Below the pieces are notes generated by a model. It was not told the origin of the DNA. It saw only the letters and a program-made list of their open reading frames with translations, and made no database searches. Both the position numbers and the translations under genes were made by a program. Below are positions 8,229-16,898 of a stretch of DNA of 64,000 nt, piece after piece (the stretch's first letter is position 1; each line of letters starts with the position of its first letter). Source of the DNA: Desulfatiglans sp. (GTDB taxonomy: Bacteria; Desulfobacterota; DSM-4660; Desulfatiglandales; HGW-15); contig JAAZBV010000137.1 in assembly GCA_012513605.1 (NCBI GenBank), positions 29,367 to 93,366 on the forward strand, in the 5' to 3' direction.

Positions 8229-10022
8229 TTATTTTTCCGGGATGCCGATTTTTCGCAAGGATTCTATCTTGTAATCAAGCAGCTCCTTGTCTTTCTGTAT
8301 CCTCATATAAGATTCATAGACCTTGAGTGTAAAATTGGGTGCAATGCGAAGCACCTCAGAGGCGTGATATTTTGCCTTGTCCATATCATTATCAACAGAA
8401 TATACACCTGCAAGCATGCAGTGTGCCTTGAGGTTGTTCGGATTAATCTTGAGGGCCTTTTCACCATATTCTTTTGCTTTTTCATGGTTAAAGAGTCTGT
8501 TATGAAAAGGCACAGAATAGACTGCGCCAAGGTAGACAAAAAAATCTGCGTAGGGGTAGGGGTCAAGACGTATAGCCCTTTCAATGAACTGTATGGCCTT
8601 TTCATATTCACCCGTCAGGTAATGAAAATAACCAAGAAAATAGTGGGCCATTGCGGCATTTGGCTCCAGATCAACCCATTTTTCAAGACGGGATATTGCG
8701 CTCTTACTATTTTCTTTTAACAGGTCAATATAGGCATAAAGAAGCATGGTGTAGCCGTATGTTTTATCCAGCGCATATGCCTTTTCAGCATATTCTTCTG
8801 CAAGTTTCAGGGATAATGCAGGGTCATCGCTCCTTTCATAGAGGATCTGATAGATATGATATATGCCTACCCCGTAATAACCTTCAGGTTCTGATGGCGC
8901 GATGCTGATAAGCTTTTCAGCAGTAACCTTTGCCATTTCATGGTTTTCTTCAAGGAGGTACTTTATAAGAGAGAGATAGGTCTCATAGTAATGGGGGTCT
9001 TTTCCAAAATAGCGCCGTACCACATCACCGCCAATAAGCTTTATGCGCAGTTCAATGGATATCTGTGTGGTAATCTCTGACTGAAGAGTAAAGATGTCTA
9101 CCATCTCACGGTCATATCGTTCTGACCATATATGATAACCCTTTACCGCATCAATCAACTGGACAGTAACCCTGACGCGGTTGCCCTGCTTTCTTACACT
9201 CCCTTCAAGTATATACCTGACCCCAAGCTCCTCACTCACCTGCTGTGCCTTGACCGGTCTGTTTTTAAAAAAGAAAGAAGAGTTTCTGGCAATAACAAAC
9301 AGCTCTGGGTTTTTTGAAAGGCCTGTAATGATCTCCTCTGTAAGGCCGTCGCAGAAAAATTCCTGGTCAGCCTCTCCGCTCAGGTTAACAAATGGCATGA
9401 CAGCTATTGATGGCCTTTCAGGCAAAGGATAAGCCATCCTGTTAAAGGATGCCTTTTCAGTTGCCCTTGTCCCATTTGCCTCACTGTCCGGTTTATCTCC
9501 AGGGATAATTTTATAGATGCGGACAGGTTCATCCAGATTTTTCACCTGGTGTTCTCCAAGGTATTCATACTGTACGTCTATCTTTCTTTTTACCTGGTCA
9601 TATACATACCTGGAAATGTTGATCCCGCCAGGGTCGGATAAAGATTGTATGCGGGCTGCGGCATTAACGCCGTCACCATAGATACTGTTATCCTTTATGA
9701 TTACATCACCCAGGTTAATGCCTATCCTGAACTGCATTTTTTTATTTTCCGGGAGAGAAGCATATTTGGCTGCTAATTCCTTCTGTATCAATATGGCGCA
9801 CTCAACCGCGTTCACCACGCTGTTGAATTCGGCAAGTATATTGTCACCAGGGGAATCAACAACACGGCCCTGGAAGTCTGATATTAGCGTCTCCATAAGC
9901 TTTTTATTTTCTTCCAGGTTATGGATGGTCCACTCTTCATCATCTTCCATTAGCCTGCTGTAACCTGCTACATCAGCTATGAGGATGCCGCTGAGTCTTC
10001 GCTCGATACGCTCCTGATTCAT
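8229..10022 (-). CDS. Class III adenylate/guanylate cyclase with TolB-like and TPR domains
   Basis: This 597-residue protein begins with a class III nucleotide cyclase domain (about residues 8-175). Both metal-binding aspartates are present, D17 in ILIADVAGYS and D60 in SPGDNILAEF, and the INLGDVI and NAAARIQSLSDPGGI motifs support activity. Residues about 205-330 match the TolB N-terminal-like domain that often follows such cyclases (AVMPFVNLSGEADQEFF, GVRYILEGSVRKQG). The rest is a series of TPR units. No membrane segment is seen, so a cytoplasmic cAMP or cGMP synthase with protein-interaction repeats is likely. It is a single-gene unit. Whether the product is cAMP or cGMP is not settled. 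Confidence 0.87.
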   Translation of the reverse strand: MNQERIERRLSGILIADVAGYSRLMEDDEEWTIHNLEENKKLMETLISDFQGRVVDSPGDNILAEFNSVVNAVECAILIQKELAAKYASLPENKKMQFRIGINLGDVIIKDNSIYGDGVNAAARIQSLSDPGGINISRYVYDQVKRKIDVQYEYLGEHQVKNLDEPVRIYKIIPGDKPDSEANGTRATEKASFNRMAYPLPERPSIAVMPFVNLSGEADQEFFCDGLTEEIITGLSKNPELFVIARNSSFFFKNRPVKAQQVSEELGVRYILEGSVRKQGNRVRVTVQLIDAVKGYHIWSERYDREMVDIFTLQSEITTQISIELRIKLIGGDVVRRYFGKDPHYYETYLSLIKYLLEENHEMAKVTAEKLISIAPSEPEGYYGVGIYHIYQILYERSDDPALSLKLAEEYAEKAYALDKTYGYTMLLYAYIDLLKENSKSAISRLEKWVDLEPNAAMAHYFLGYFHYLTGEYEKAIQFIERAIRLDPYPYADFFVYLGAVYSVPFHNRLFNHEKAKEYGEKALKINPNNLKAHCMLAGVYSVDNDMDKAKYHASEVLRIAPNFTLKVYESYMRIQKDKELLDYKIESLRKIGIPEK

Positions 10023-10142
10023 GGGAAAGCCTCTCCATACGAAAAAAACTTACAAAAGATTCTCTGTGTCTGACGGTTAAATATCATGAATTTCAGGGGA
10101 TATTAGCGTATCGAATCAGGCATGTCAAAGTATGTTTATGTT

Positions 10143-10185
10143 AAAAAGTACCCGCCGGTTGTTTTTTCCGGTGCAGGTACTTTTT
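10143..10185. terminator. Bidirectional intrinsic terminator
   Basis: The arms AAAAAGTACC and GGTACTTTTT, with inner CCGG/CCGG pairs around a T-rich loop, form a strong hairpin flanked by A and T runs on both sides. It lies between the start of the cyclase gene and the end of the carboxylesterase gene, and would end the minus-strand esterase transcript... the esterase stop is 15 bp away from its right-hand edge. Confidence 0.75.
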
Positions 10186-10199
10186 AGAATTGAGGAAGA

Positions 10200-11819
10200 T
10201 TAATTTTTGTCTGCCCCTTCTCTTAGCTTTGAAAAATATGCATCAAAGGCCATAATCTTATCAAGGTCAGGGTGTTTTTTAGGGCCGGTTTCACCATCTA
10301 TATACATAACCATGTTTTCATTTTCAATAAATGCGGGCCAGTCGGGTAACCCTTCACCATTGGGGTCACCTGTTCTGGCAAAGTTTATCCAGTAGGCGCC
10401 CATAAGCTCACTTAATGCAATATCTGTCTGGGTGGCAGGTCTGCTGTTCATTGGGCCGGGGCCCCCAAGGTTATTAAATACATATGGTATTTCAGCAGCA
10501 TGGTTCGCGCCGCCAGGTATACCCTCTATGCGGTGGTCAAAGTAATAGACATATGCCCTGTTTCCTGATTTAAGGGAATGGAGTCTTGCCCATGCCCATG
10601 TGGGCCATGCAAATGTCGATTCGCGCATAAGATCCTTTGCAGACTGGGTCGCCTCTTCATCGGTAGCGTGCGGGTATGCCTTGAGAATATCCTCTGCTGC
10701 AGCGGCATACTGCCCTTTTACCATTGCCTTGAATGACGCACTGTTCATAGGCTGATTTACGAACAATCCGCCTTCATTGGAGTTTGACCCGATAAGTACA
10801 GGGGTGTCATTAAATGCGCCGGTTTCATATATCTCATACATGTTAGCTGGGATGATTATTCCATCAGGCACAGGCCAGAAACTCCCCATACCCTTGGTGT
10901 TTTTCTGGATTTCCTCTGCGCTCAGGGTGCGGGCAGCCGCAATGTTACCTGCACCAAGATCGCTCAGATATTTCTTACCAAGCTCTTCAGCCTGTGCAAG
11001 TGTCAACCTTGCAGGGCCTAAACCACCGCCGCTCTCTGAAATAGCGCGTTGAAAAAGGCCTTTAGCCGCAGGTGATGCTGTAAGCATAAAGACAGAAAAA
11101 CCACCTGCGGATTCACCGAAAATGGTAACATTCCCCGGGTCTCCGCCAAAACTGGAAATGTTGTCTTTTACCCATTTTAGGCCCGCGATCTGATCCTGTA
11201 TGCCGTATGTGCCTGAACCGCCGCCACTTTCTGCGCTGAGTTCAGGATGGGCCAGAAAACCCATTGGGCCTAAACGGTAGGCAACGCTTACCAGCACAAC
11301 CCCCTTTTTTGCCAGGTTTGTGCCGTCATAGGCAGGTGAACTTGTCATGCCTATGCCGAATCCGCCCCCATATATCCAGACCATTACAGGCAGCTTTTCA
11401 TCGATCTTTTTTGCCCCTGTCCAGACATTAAGATACAGGCAGTCTTCGCTTATATCCTGCGGGCCGCCCAGCATTGCGCCAAAGGCGGTGTCCTGCATGG
11501 GGCCGGGTGCAAATTTGTCTGTCTTCTTCACCCCTTGCCACGGGACAACAGGCCGGGGTGATTTCCACCTGTTTTCACCAACAGGCGGTGCGGCAAAAGG
11601 AATGCCTTTATATGAAAATATGCCGTCAAGCTCTATGCCCTCAATAGTGCCACCTGTTACAGCAACTGTTGCGGTCATAGCAGGTACCTCTTTAACCTCT
11701 GGTGCTATGGCTTGTGCGGATGTATCGGTTTTTTGCTGCTGGGGTTCATTGCTGCATGCAAATGTGAAGAGTGTCAGCATTGCCAGCAGCATAAAACAGC
11801 TTGAATGTTTGATAAGCAT
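10200..11819 (-). CDS. Type B carboxylesterase, lipoprotein
   Basis: This 539-residue alpha/beta-hydrolase belongs to the carboxylesterase type B family (esterases of broad substrate range). The N-terminus is a lipoprotein signal, MLIKHSSCFMLLAMLTLFTFAC followed by SN, with a lipobox around Cys22, so the mature enzyme should be membrane-anchored on the periplasmic side. The oxyanion-hole motif is WIYGGGFGIG and the nucleophile is Ser237 in FGESAGGF. The acid is the Glu in NSNEGGLF and the His lies in GGANHAAEIPYVF. All catalytic elements are present. The natural substrate is unknown. It is monocistronic, with a terminator just after it. Confidence 0.9.
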   Translation of the reverse strand: MLIKHSSCFMLLAMLTLFTFACSNEPQQQKTDTSAQAIAPEVKEVPAMTATVAVTGGTIEGIELDGIFSYKGIPFAAPPVGENRWKSPRPVVPWQGVKKTDKFAPGPMQDTAFGAMLGGPQDISEDCLYLNVWTGAKKIDEKLPVMVWIYGGGFGIGMTSSPAYDGTNLAKKGVVLVSVAYRLGPMGFLAHPELSAESGGGSGTYGIQDQIAGLKWVKDNISSFGGDPGNVTIFGESAGGFSVFMLTASPAAKGLFQRAISESGGGLGPARLTLAQAEELGKKYLSDLGAGNIAAARTLSAEEIQKNTKGMGSFWPVPDGIIIPANMYEIYETGAFNDTPVLIGSNSNEGGLFVNQPMNSASFKAMVKGQYAAAAEDILKAYPHATDEEATQSAKDLMRESTFAWPTWAWARLHSLKSGNRAYVYYFDHRIEGIPGGANHAAEIPYVFNNLGGPGPMNSRPATQTDIALSELMGAYWINFARTGDPNGEGLPDWPAFIENENMVMYIDGETGPKKHPDLDKIMAFDAYFSKLREGADKN

Positions 11820-11927
11820 TTTACCTCCTTGAGTCTATATGTTTAAAAGGGATTGATCATGGCCCCATAAAAGGGGCTACATGCTGGTATGGACTATAAT
11901 AGATAGAAAAATGGTAATCAAGGGTCT

Positions 11928-12548
11928 TTATTTCAATTTCCCATTATCATCAAATTCTATAAGCATACCTTTTCTTATTGTATTATTTTTTATCTGGTAA
12001 TCCTCAGCCAGTTTGCAGCTCTTCAGATTTCCATTTTCATGCAGATTGATATTAACAAGCAGGGTGGTCTTGCATGGCACGCCATCTATCATGACCTCTT
12101 CAGTGGGATAAAAACTCCTTAACTTCCCGCTGTCATAGAATGCTGTGCTTACACCTTTTGGGCCTCCACTCCCCTTGCAAAGATAACCTTGTACCATGTA
12201 ATCATATGGAAATGCGCATATGTGTCCGGTAACATCATTGTATGGAAAAAGAAACCATGTGTGGGCGGGAAGAAGAGTCCCTTTATACATGAAATCCTTA
12301 CTCAACTGGAATAACCTCAACTGAGAGTCCTCCCTGAAGTGTATCCACCCCTTTTCGCATGGAAAACCATCTATTTCATGATCCTCTGTCATGTAACCTA
12401 TGACAGTGCCTGACTCGGGTTGAAAGATCTTTTTGAAATGGATGCCATTTTTATCAACATCGTATTCCCAGCTTTTACAGCCTGTAAAAATAAGACTCGC
12501 CAATATAATAAAGCCTGATACTAAAATTTGTGAATTATACCTTTGCAT
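11928..12548 (-). CDS. Hypothetical lipoprotein
   Basis: I do not recognise a named family. The chosen start ATG at 12548 has AAAAGGAGAC just upstream and gives a lipoprotein signal of about 22 residues ending LIFTGC, so the protein should be lipid-anchored. A longer frame up to 12581 lacks such support. The mature part is about 180 residues with repeated motifs of the type EIDGFPCEKGWIHF, MIDGVPCKTTLLV and SGKLRSFYP/NGNLKSCKL. These look like variant MORN-like or antitoxin-like beta repeats (x-[DG]GxPC, xxGxLxS). Five or more Cys are present in the mature part. It lies downstream of no clear partner. Confidence 0.72.
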   Translation of the reverse strand: MQRYNSQILVSGFIILASLIFTGCKSWEYDVDKNGIHFKKIFQPESGTVIGYMTEDHEIDGFPCEKGWIHFREDSQLRLFQLSKDFMYKGTLLPAHTWFLFPYNDVTGHICAFPYDYMVQGYLCKGSGGPKGVSTAFYDSGKLRSFYPTEEVMIDGVPCKTTLLVNINLHENGNLKSCKLAEDYQIKNNTIRKGMLIEFDDNGKLK

Positions 12549-12949
12549 TTTTGTCTCCTTTTGTCCTGTCAATAGGGACAAGGCCTTCCGGAAAACCGGC
12601 TGGTAAACATACCTTGTCTCTAAGCCTTATACCTAAGTCAATAATTTTGAAATGCATCCATCTCTTATAAAACCAGCCTATTGCCAGTGAATCACAATGA
12701 TACTTCTGGAAAATCAAGAATAACAGAATTAATAAAGCAAGGAACATGCCGATATCTATGCGAATATAAACATGTTGATTTAACTTGATATGTCCGGTAG
12801 TGTTAAACCAATTTAGTCATTAACCAAACATTCAAAAGACATGAAATGCACGTCTGTTGTGCATGATATGTATGCTTTCACCGGTTTTTATCTTAAAAAA
12901 GGATATACCTTGGATGAAAGCCACATCAACCTGAATCGTGGAGGAGATA

Positions 12950-14758
12950 ATGAGGTTATCAGATTTTATCGACAGAAAACAAATCAGTTTTGTCATTGCC
13001 GGAATGTTCCTTTTAACATCATTCTGGGGATGTGAGAAAGGCAATGTACCATCAGGGTCTGCTGTAAGGGATGGTGTTATGCTTACTGTCCTTGATCCAA
13101 GGGGGCAGCCATCAGGTATCTTCGGAAGGGTAGGTGAGGCAGGTGCAGGTATACTTGCTAACCGCAACCCTGATACACAGCCCAAACTTTCCATGGATGA
13201 GCTTGCGCCCCTTCGCATGGCGCCAAGGCTTGATACACTTGAAAATAAGACCATCTACCTTGTGGATACCGGCTTTGCCGGATCGATGGATTTTTTTAAG
13301 GAGATGCAGAGGTGGTTTAATGAGAATATGCCCTCTGTCAAGACAGTTACTATTTTGAAAAGTGGGAATGCCTTTGTGGACAGCCCTGAGCTCTGGCCAG
13401 AACTTAAGCAGAAGGCCGATGGCGTTGTCTTTGGCGTGGGCGGGTGAGACGGCTGTTCGGCGAGTATCGCCGAGTTCAGTCGTATAATGGAAGGGGAATT
13501 CGGGGTGCCTACTGCCCCGATTGTTACATCTCGTTTTGCAGAGTATGTTATCAGGGATGGTAAATCACATGGAATGAACCTGAGGTGGGCGTTCCCGCCT
13601 TACCCTGTTATGGGGGTGGATAAGGAGACACTGGTTAAATATATCAATGGCGATGACCCTGTAACAGGTAAAAAGTTTATGGCAGAGGTTATTGATGCAC
13701 TTACAAAACCTTTGACCGAGGAGGAAAAGAACCCCCCTGTTCAAAAAAGGGAAAAGCGTCCGCGTCTGCTTGCACCTGACACTGAAGCAAATCTTAACAG
13801 GATGTTTATAGAGAAGGGGTGGACAGACGGGCTTCCCATAGTGCTCCCTACACAAGAAAGGGTGGCCGAGATGCTTACAGGCACTGATCATGATCCGCAG
13901 GAAAAAGTGGGCATGATGTCTGTAACTACCCATGAGGAGCTTAATGAATATACGGTTGAAAAGGTTGCCGCCATTGCTGTTATGGCAGGGGCAAGACCCG
14001 AACATCTGCCTGTTATACTTGCGATAGCTTCAACACAGCACCCATCAATACCAAGCTCCACAGGGTCATACGGGAGTATGGTGGTGGTAAACGGGCCTGT
14101 AGCACGAATAATCGGCATGAACAGCGGTGTTGGTGCTCTTGGGCCATTCAACTATGCTAACTCAGTGATCGGGAGGTCATGGACACTCATGAGCATCAAT
14201 TTCGGAGATGCCAGGCCCGGTGATACCTTTATGGCTTCTATCGGTAACGGCCTGAGTTTTACAAACCAGTGCTGTGCTGAAAATGAAGAAAAGAGCCCGT
14301 GGGAGCCATTCCATGTTCAAAAGGGTTTTAAACATTCAGAAAGCACTGTGAGTGTATTCAGGGGATGGAATGTTGCAACGCTCGGTATGGGCGGGGCAGA
14401 CGCGATAGTGCAAAGGATAGAGTCAGCAGGAATGATGGGGAGCGCTACCTTTGTGGTAGACCCTCTTGCAGTAAAGGTGCTTAAGGACGAGGGATGGACT
14501 GATCCATTTAAACTGAGTGAGTATGTTGCCGGTAAGCTGGGCAACGCCTTCTTTAAACCAAGGCCCGAAGATATTAATTTTGTGGTGGTTGGAGGAGAGA
14601 CCAACCCTATATGGCAATCCACAGATTACACCTATTACAAGACGGTTTCGGTTGATAAATGGATGCCTGAGAATGGGATTAAGCTTGATAAAAAACCCAT
14701 CCGCATGCCGGTAAGCAAACAGTGTGAGGATGAGTTGTGCCTTATTGGAAAAAAATAA
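12950..14758 (+). CDS. UGSC-like selenoprotein lipoprotein (in-frame UGA = Sec166)
   Basis: Two open frames, 12950-13444 and 13448-14758, are in the same phase and are separated by a single TGA at 13445-13447. A strong hairpin follows the TGA. The joined product is 602 residues with selenocysteine at position 166 in GVGG-U-DGCSASIAEF, a UxxC redox motif like the UGSC motif of the UGSC family of (seleno)proteins. The surrounding domain (about 70-200) also matches that family: TIYLVDTGFAGSMDFF, then ADGVVFGVGG. The start at 12950 follows GGAGGAG and gives a lipoprotein signal ending LLTSFWGC, so export is predicted. The C-terminal domain (from EKGWTDGLPIVLP on) contains a CC pair. The exact reaction is unknown. 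Confidence 0.85.
13449..13483 (+). promoter_or_regulatory. Bacterial SECIS element
   Basis: Immediately after the UGA, ACGGCTG (13449-13455) pairs with CAGTCGT (13477-13483) over 7 bp including one G-U. Above an internal loop, TCGGCGA (13457-13463) pairs perfectly with TCGCCGA (13467-13473). The apical loop is GTA, so a G and U sit at the tip about 16 nt after the UGA. That matches the known bacterial SelB-binding hairpin layout. Confidence 0.82.
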
Positions 14759-14798
14759 TATATTTATTTTTTGCTGGGTAATGTTTTATGCACCACCT

Positions 14799-14828
14799 CG
14801 TAGAGACAAGGCATGCCTTGTCTCTACG
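14799..14828. repeat. Palindromic repeat, family A (TAGAGACA)
   Basis: This is a 30-bp perfect palindrome with arms CGTAGAGACAAGGCA and its complement. Near-identical copies occur at 47313-47340 and 63187-63214. It lies after the selenoprotein gene and could also act as a hairpin at the transcript end. Confidence 0.85.
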
Positions 14829-14887
14829 AAGGCCGATATCAGGGATAAAGCCCAATGTTGTTGAGGTGAAAATACATTTCCAACCGT

Positions 14888-14968
14888 GTAGGGGCAGGCC
14901 TGTGTGCCTGCCCGGTGATGGCGGTTCATATCCTTAAATATTGGATGGACACGCAGGTCCACCCCTAC
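14888..14968. repeat. Palindromic repeats, family B (GTAGGGGC)
   Basis: Two imperfect inverted repeats occur side by side. The first (14888-14913) has arms GTAGGGGCAGGC and GCCTGCCC. The second (14943-14968) runs GGATGGACACGCAGG to TCCACCCCTAC. They resemble each other and the copies at 15292 and 50978. The 262-bp gap they fill holds no convincing gene. Confidence 0.65.
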
Positions 14969-14997
14969 GTAGAGACAGTTTTTAAACCTGTCTCTAC
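14969..14997. repeat. Palindromic repeat, family A variant
   Basis: The arms GTAGAGACAG and CTGTCTCTAC flank a 9-nt A/T centre. It shares the arm sequence with the family A palindromes and abuts a family B copy. Confidence 0.75.
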
Positions 14998-15021
14998 TGA
15001 TTTATGTGCCACTTGATAAAA

Positions 15022-15237
15022 TCATCCCTTTGGTTTTATATAACTCCCTGCCAGCTCCTTTAAGATTGACATGACATTGCTCCCCCGTTCACGTGCAATA
15101 CGGTGGGCGTCATCAACAATCCTTACCGCCTGTTTCTCAAGCTCTGCTTCGGGCGGGATGACCATATTCATCTTCTGATATTTCCATTGCAGAAACTGTA
15201 TGGTCATGCGCTCTTCCTGACGTCTTATAAATCCCAT
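15022..15237 (-). CDS. Small hypothetical protein (71 aa)
   Basis: This is a 71-residue basic protein of unknown family, with no signal peptide and no membrane segment. The first half (FIRRQEERMTIQFLQWKYQKM) is charged and helical. The middle LEKQAVRIVDDAHRIARERG is a predicted amphipathic helix, and the end reads SILKELAGSYIKPKG. Its ATG has GAGGA 8 nt upstream, which is good support for translation. It follows the octaheme cytochrome gene on the same strand after a palindromic repeat, so it may be co-transcribed. No function can be assigned. Confidence 0.65.
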   Translation of the reverse strand: MGFIRRQEERMTIQFLQWKYQKMNMVIPPEAELEKQAVRIVDDAHRIARERGSNVMSILKELAGSYIKPKG

Positions 15238-15291
15238 ATTTTTATCCTCAGGTGATATTTTGGTTGAGTATATCTTTCAACATTAATTGGT

Positions 15292-15319
15292 GTAGGGGCA
15301 ATTCATGAATTGTCCCTAC
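15292..15319. repeat. Palindromic repeat, family B
   Basis: The arms GTAGGGGCAATTC and GAATTGTCCCTAC form a nearly perfect 28-bp palindrome, in the 93-bp gap between the cytochrome gene and the small gene after it. Confidence 0.8.
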
Positions 15320-15330
15320 ATATCATTTCA

Positions 15331-16581
15331 TTATTTTAGAGAAATTTTCTTTCGCATATCCTGGGCCATTTCCCTGATTTCAGTCAGGTCCTTTTTCATC
15401 TTTGCATAGCCATACCATGTGGAATAATCGTAATTAAGGTGAAAAGCCCCCTGAAAGGTCTTCATCCTGTGATCCATAAACATCTCATAGAGTGTCTGTT
15501 CAATCTTTGTATCTACATCATAAAAGGCCAATAGATCAGGGTAACTGGCGTTCCCCTCTTTTTTTACAATAATATGATCTCTGTACAGCCCGGCGACTAT
15601 CTCTATCGCCTCAGCAAACAGTTTATCGGCCTCTTTAACCATCTGGTCTGCATTTTTGAAATTTTCTGTTACAAAATTTGGCGAATGGCACTTTTTGCAT
15701 ATATCTGTAAAACGTTTTCTTTCGGCATCAAATTCTTCCTTTGTGAGACGTGCCATTTTAGCCTCTTTTACAACATCAAGCCTGGGGGTTGGATTGCCAT
15801 CAGGGTCGAGCACACCAAGCCCTTTCAATATGGTGGCTCTGTACCCCATCCATTCTGCGTCCTCTTCTGGCAGGCGAACGGCCAGAAATCCCCATGCGGA
15901 AAATACCCTGTGGTCACCTCCAGGCATATGGCATGTCTGACATTTGGGGGCACGATCTTTATTCTGATGATCAATTATCCGGTTCAGCAGATAGGTTACA
16001 CCGTGCTTGGCCCCGGAGTACATCTCCCATTGTGCATGGTCAAAACCCATGTGGCAGGTCTGGCATGCCTCCGGTTCTGATGCCTCCATTTTTGAAAAGG
16101 AGTGGCGGGTGTGACAGTTCTGGCAATCCATGCCGTAGCGGTAGTATTTGCGGCCCTCTTCAAGCCTTGAGTTCTGATCCTTTACTCCAAGGGTATGACA
16201 CCCTCCGCACCCCTTCTGACCTTCAATGAACGGTTGAGGCTGCATATGGGTATATGGCATTGCCTCTAATGCAACAGCGCCAAGGGCATGTTTGCCTGAA
16301 AGATACTGTGATGCCTGATCCGCATGGCACTCCTCACATGTAGAAATAGTTGGAAGCTGTGCCTTAGCAACATCATCTACCCCCTGGTGCATATTCCCGT
16401 GGCAGTCAACACAGCTCATGCTCTCTGCCATTTTACCGCGGTTAAAATCCTTTACCTGCATTGGTGTTATTTTTTCATGGCATTTTTCACAGTCAGAGAT
16501 TACTGCCCTTGATACAGGTGATGCAAAGATAAACAAAAAGCAGAAAGAAATGAGCGCAAAATGATTTTTTTTAATGGGCAT
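15331..16581 (-). CDS. Octaheme c-type cytochrome, HAO family
   Basis: This secreted cytochrome has eight CxxCH haem motifs: CEKCH, CVDCH, CEECH, CGGCH, CQNCH, CQTCH, CQTCH and CKKCH. The start at 16581 follows AAGGAG and yields a Sec signal of about 28 residues. The order of motifs and the segments HSFSKMEASEPEACQTCHMGFDHAQWEMY (quoted as SEPEACQTCHMGFDHAQWEM) and NYDYSTWYGYAKMKKDL place it in the hydroxylamine oxidoreductase family. In anaerobes such proteins (epsilon-HAO and relatives) can work in reverse, reducing nitrite or hydroxylamine, and usually lack the cross-linking Tyr. I cannot place that residue with certainty. No quinol-oxidising partner gene is adjacent, so the electron donor is unknown. 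Confidence 0.86.
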   Translation of the reverse strand: MPIKKNHFALISFCFLFIFASPVSRAVISDCEKCHEKITPMQVKDFNRGKMAESMSCVDCHGNMHQGVDDVAKAQLPTISTCEECHADQASQYLSGKHALGAVALEAMPYTHMQPQPFIEGQKGCGGCHTLGVKDQNSRLEEGRKYYRYGMDCQNCHTRHSFSKMEASEPEACQTCHMGFDHAQWEMYSGAKHGVTYLLNRIIDHQNKDRAPKCQTCHMPGGDHRVFSAWGFLAVRLPEEDAEWMGYRATILKGLGVLDPDGNPTPRLDVVKEAKMARLTKEEFDAERKRFTDICKKCHSPNFVTENFKNADQMVKEADKLFAEAIEIVAGLYRDHIIVKKEGNASYPDLLAFYDVDTKIEQTLYEMFMDHRMKTFQGAFHLNYDYSTWYGYAKMKKDLTEIREMAQDMRKKISLK

Positions 16582-16898
16582 TGTGTCTCCTTGTAAAAAC
16601 AATATTTAGATGAATTTTATACAGTATATAAGATTTTTCCCGATCAATCATTAAAAAATAATGTTTTTTTTAGGTCTATATCCTGCATTTTCCGGAAATA
16701 TTTCTCCCTGCTGTATAAAATACTATTAAATTGGTATTCTACCCTGCAGGCAACTTTGATTTATTATATACCCTGTCAGTCAGGATATTCATGTATGTAA
16801 TAGATATTTATAGCCTTCTCAACTTGATAAAAATATGGTAGAAACCGGTTCAATTGTAAAAAGTTTACTCAATCCTTACAGGAAAATAAGATATCCAG
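16582..16898. other. Intergenic region between divergent genes
   Basis: This 317-bp AT-rich gap separates the divergently transcribed octaheme cytochrome and MASE3 kinase genes, so it should contain both promoters. I see no repeat, no ORF with a ribosome site and no clear -35/-10 pair worth naming. Confidence 0.5.

Noticed and set aside
12535..12747. 70-codon minus-strand ORF ahead of the small lipoprotein gene
   Set aside because: It starts without a ribosome site, overlaps the lipoprotein's own ribosome site and start, and has no recognisable domain beyond a hydrophobic beginning. More likely part of the leader region.
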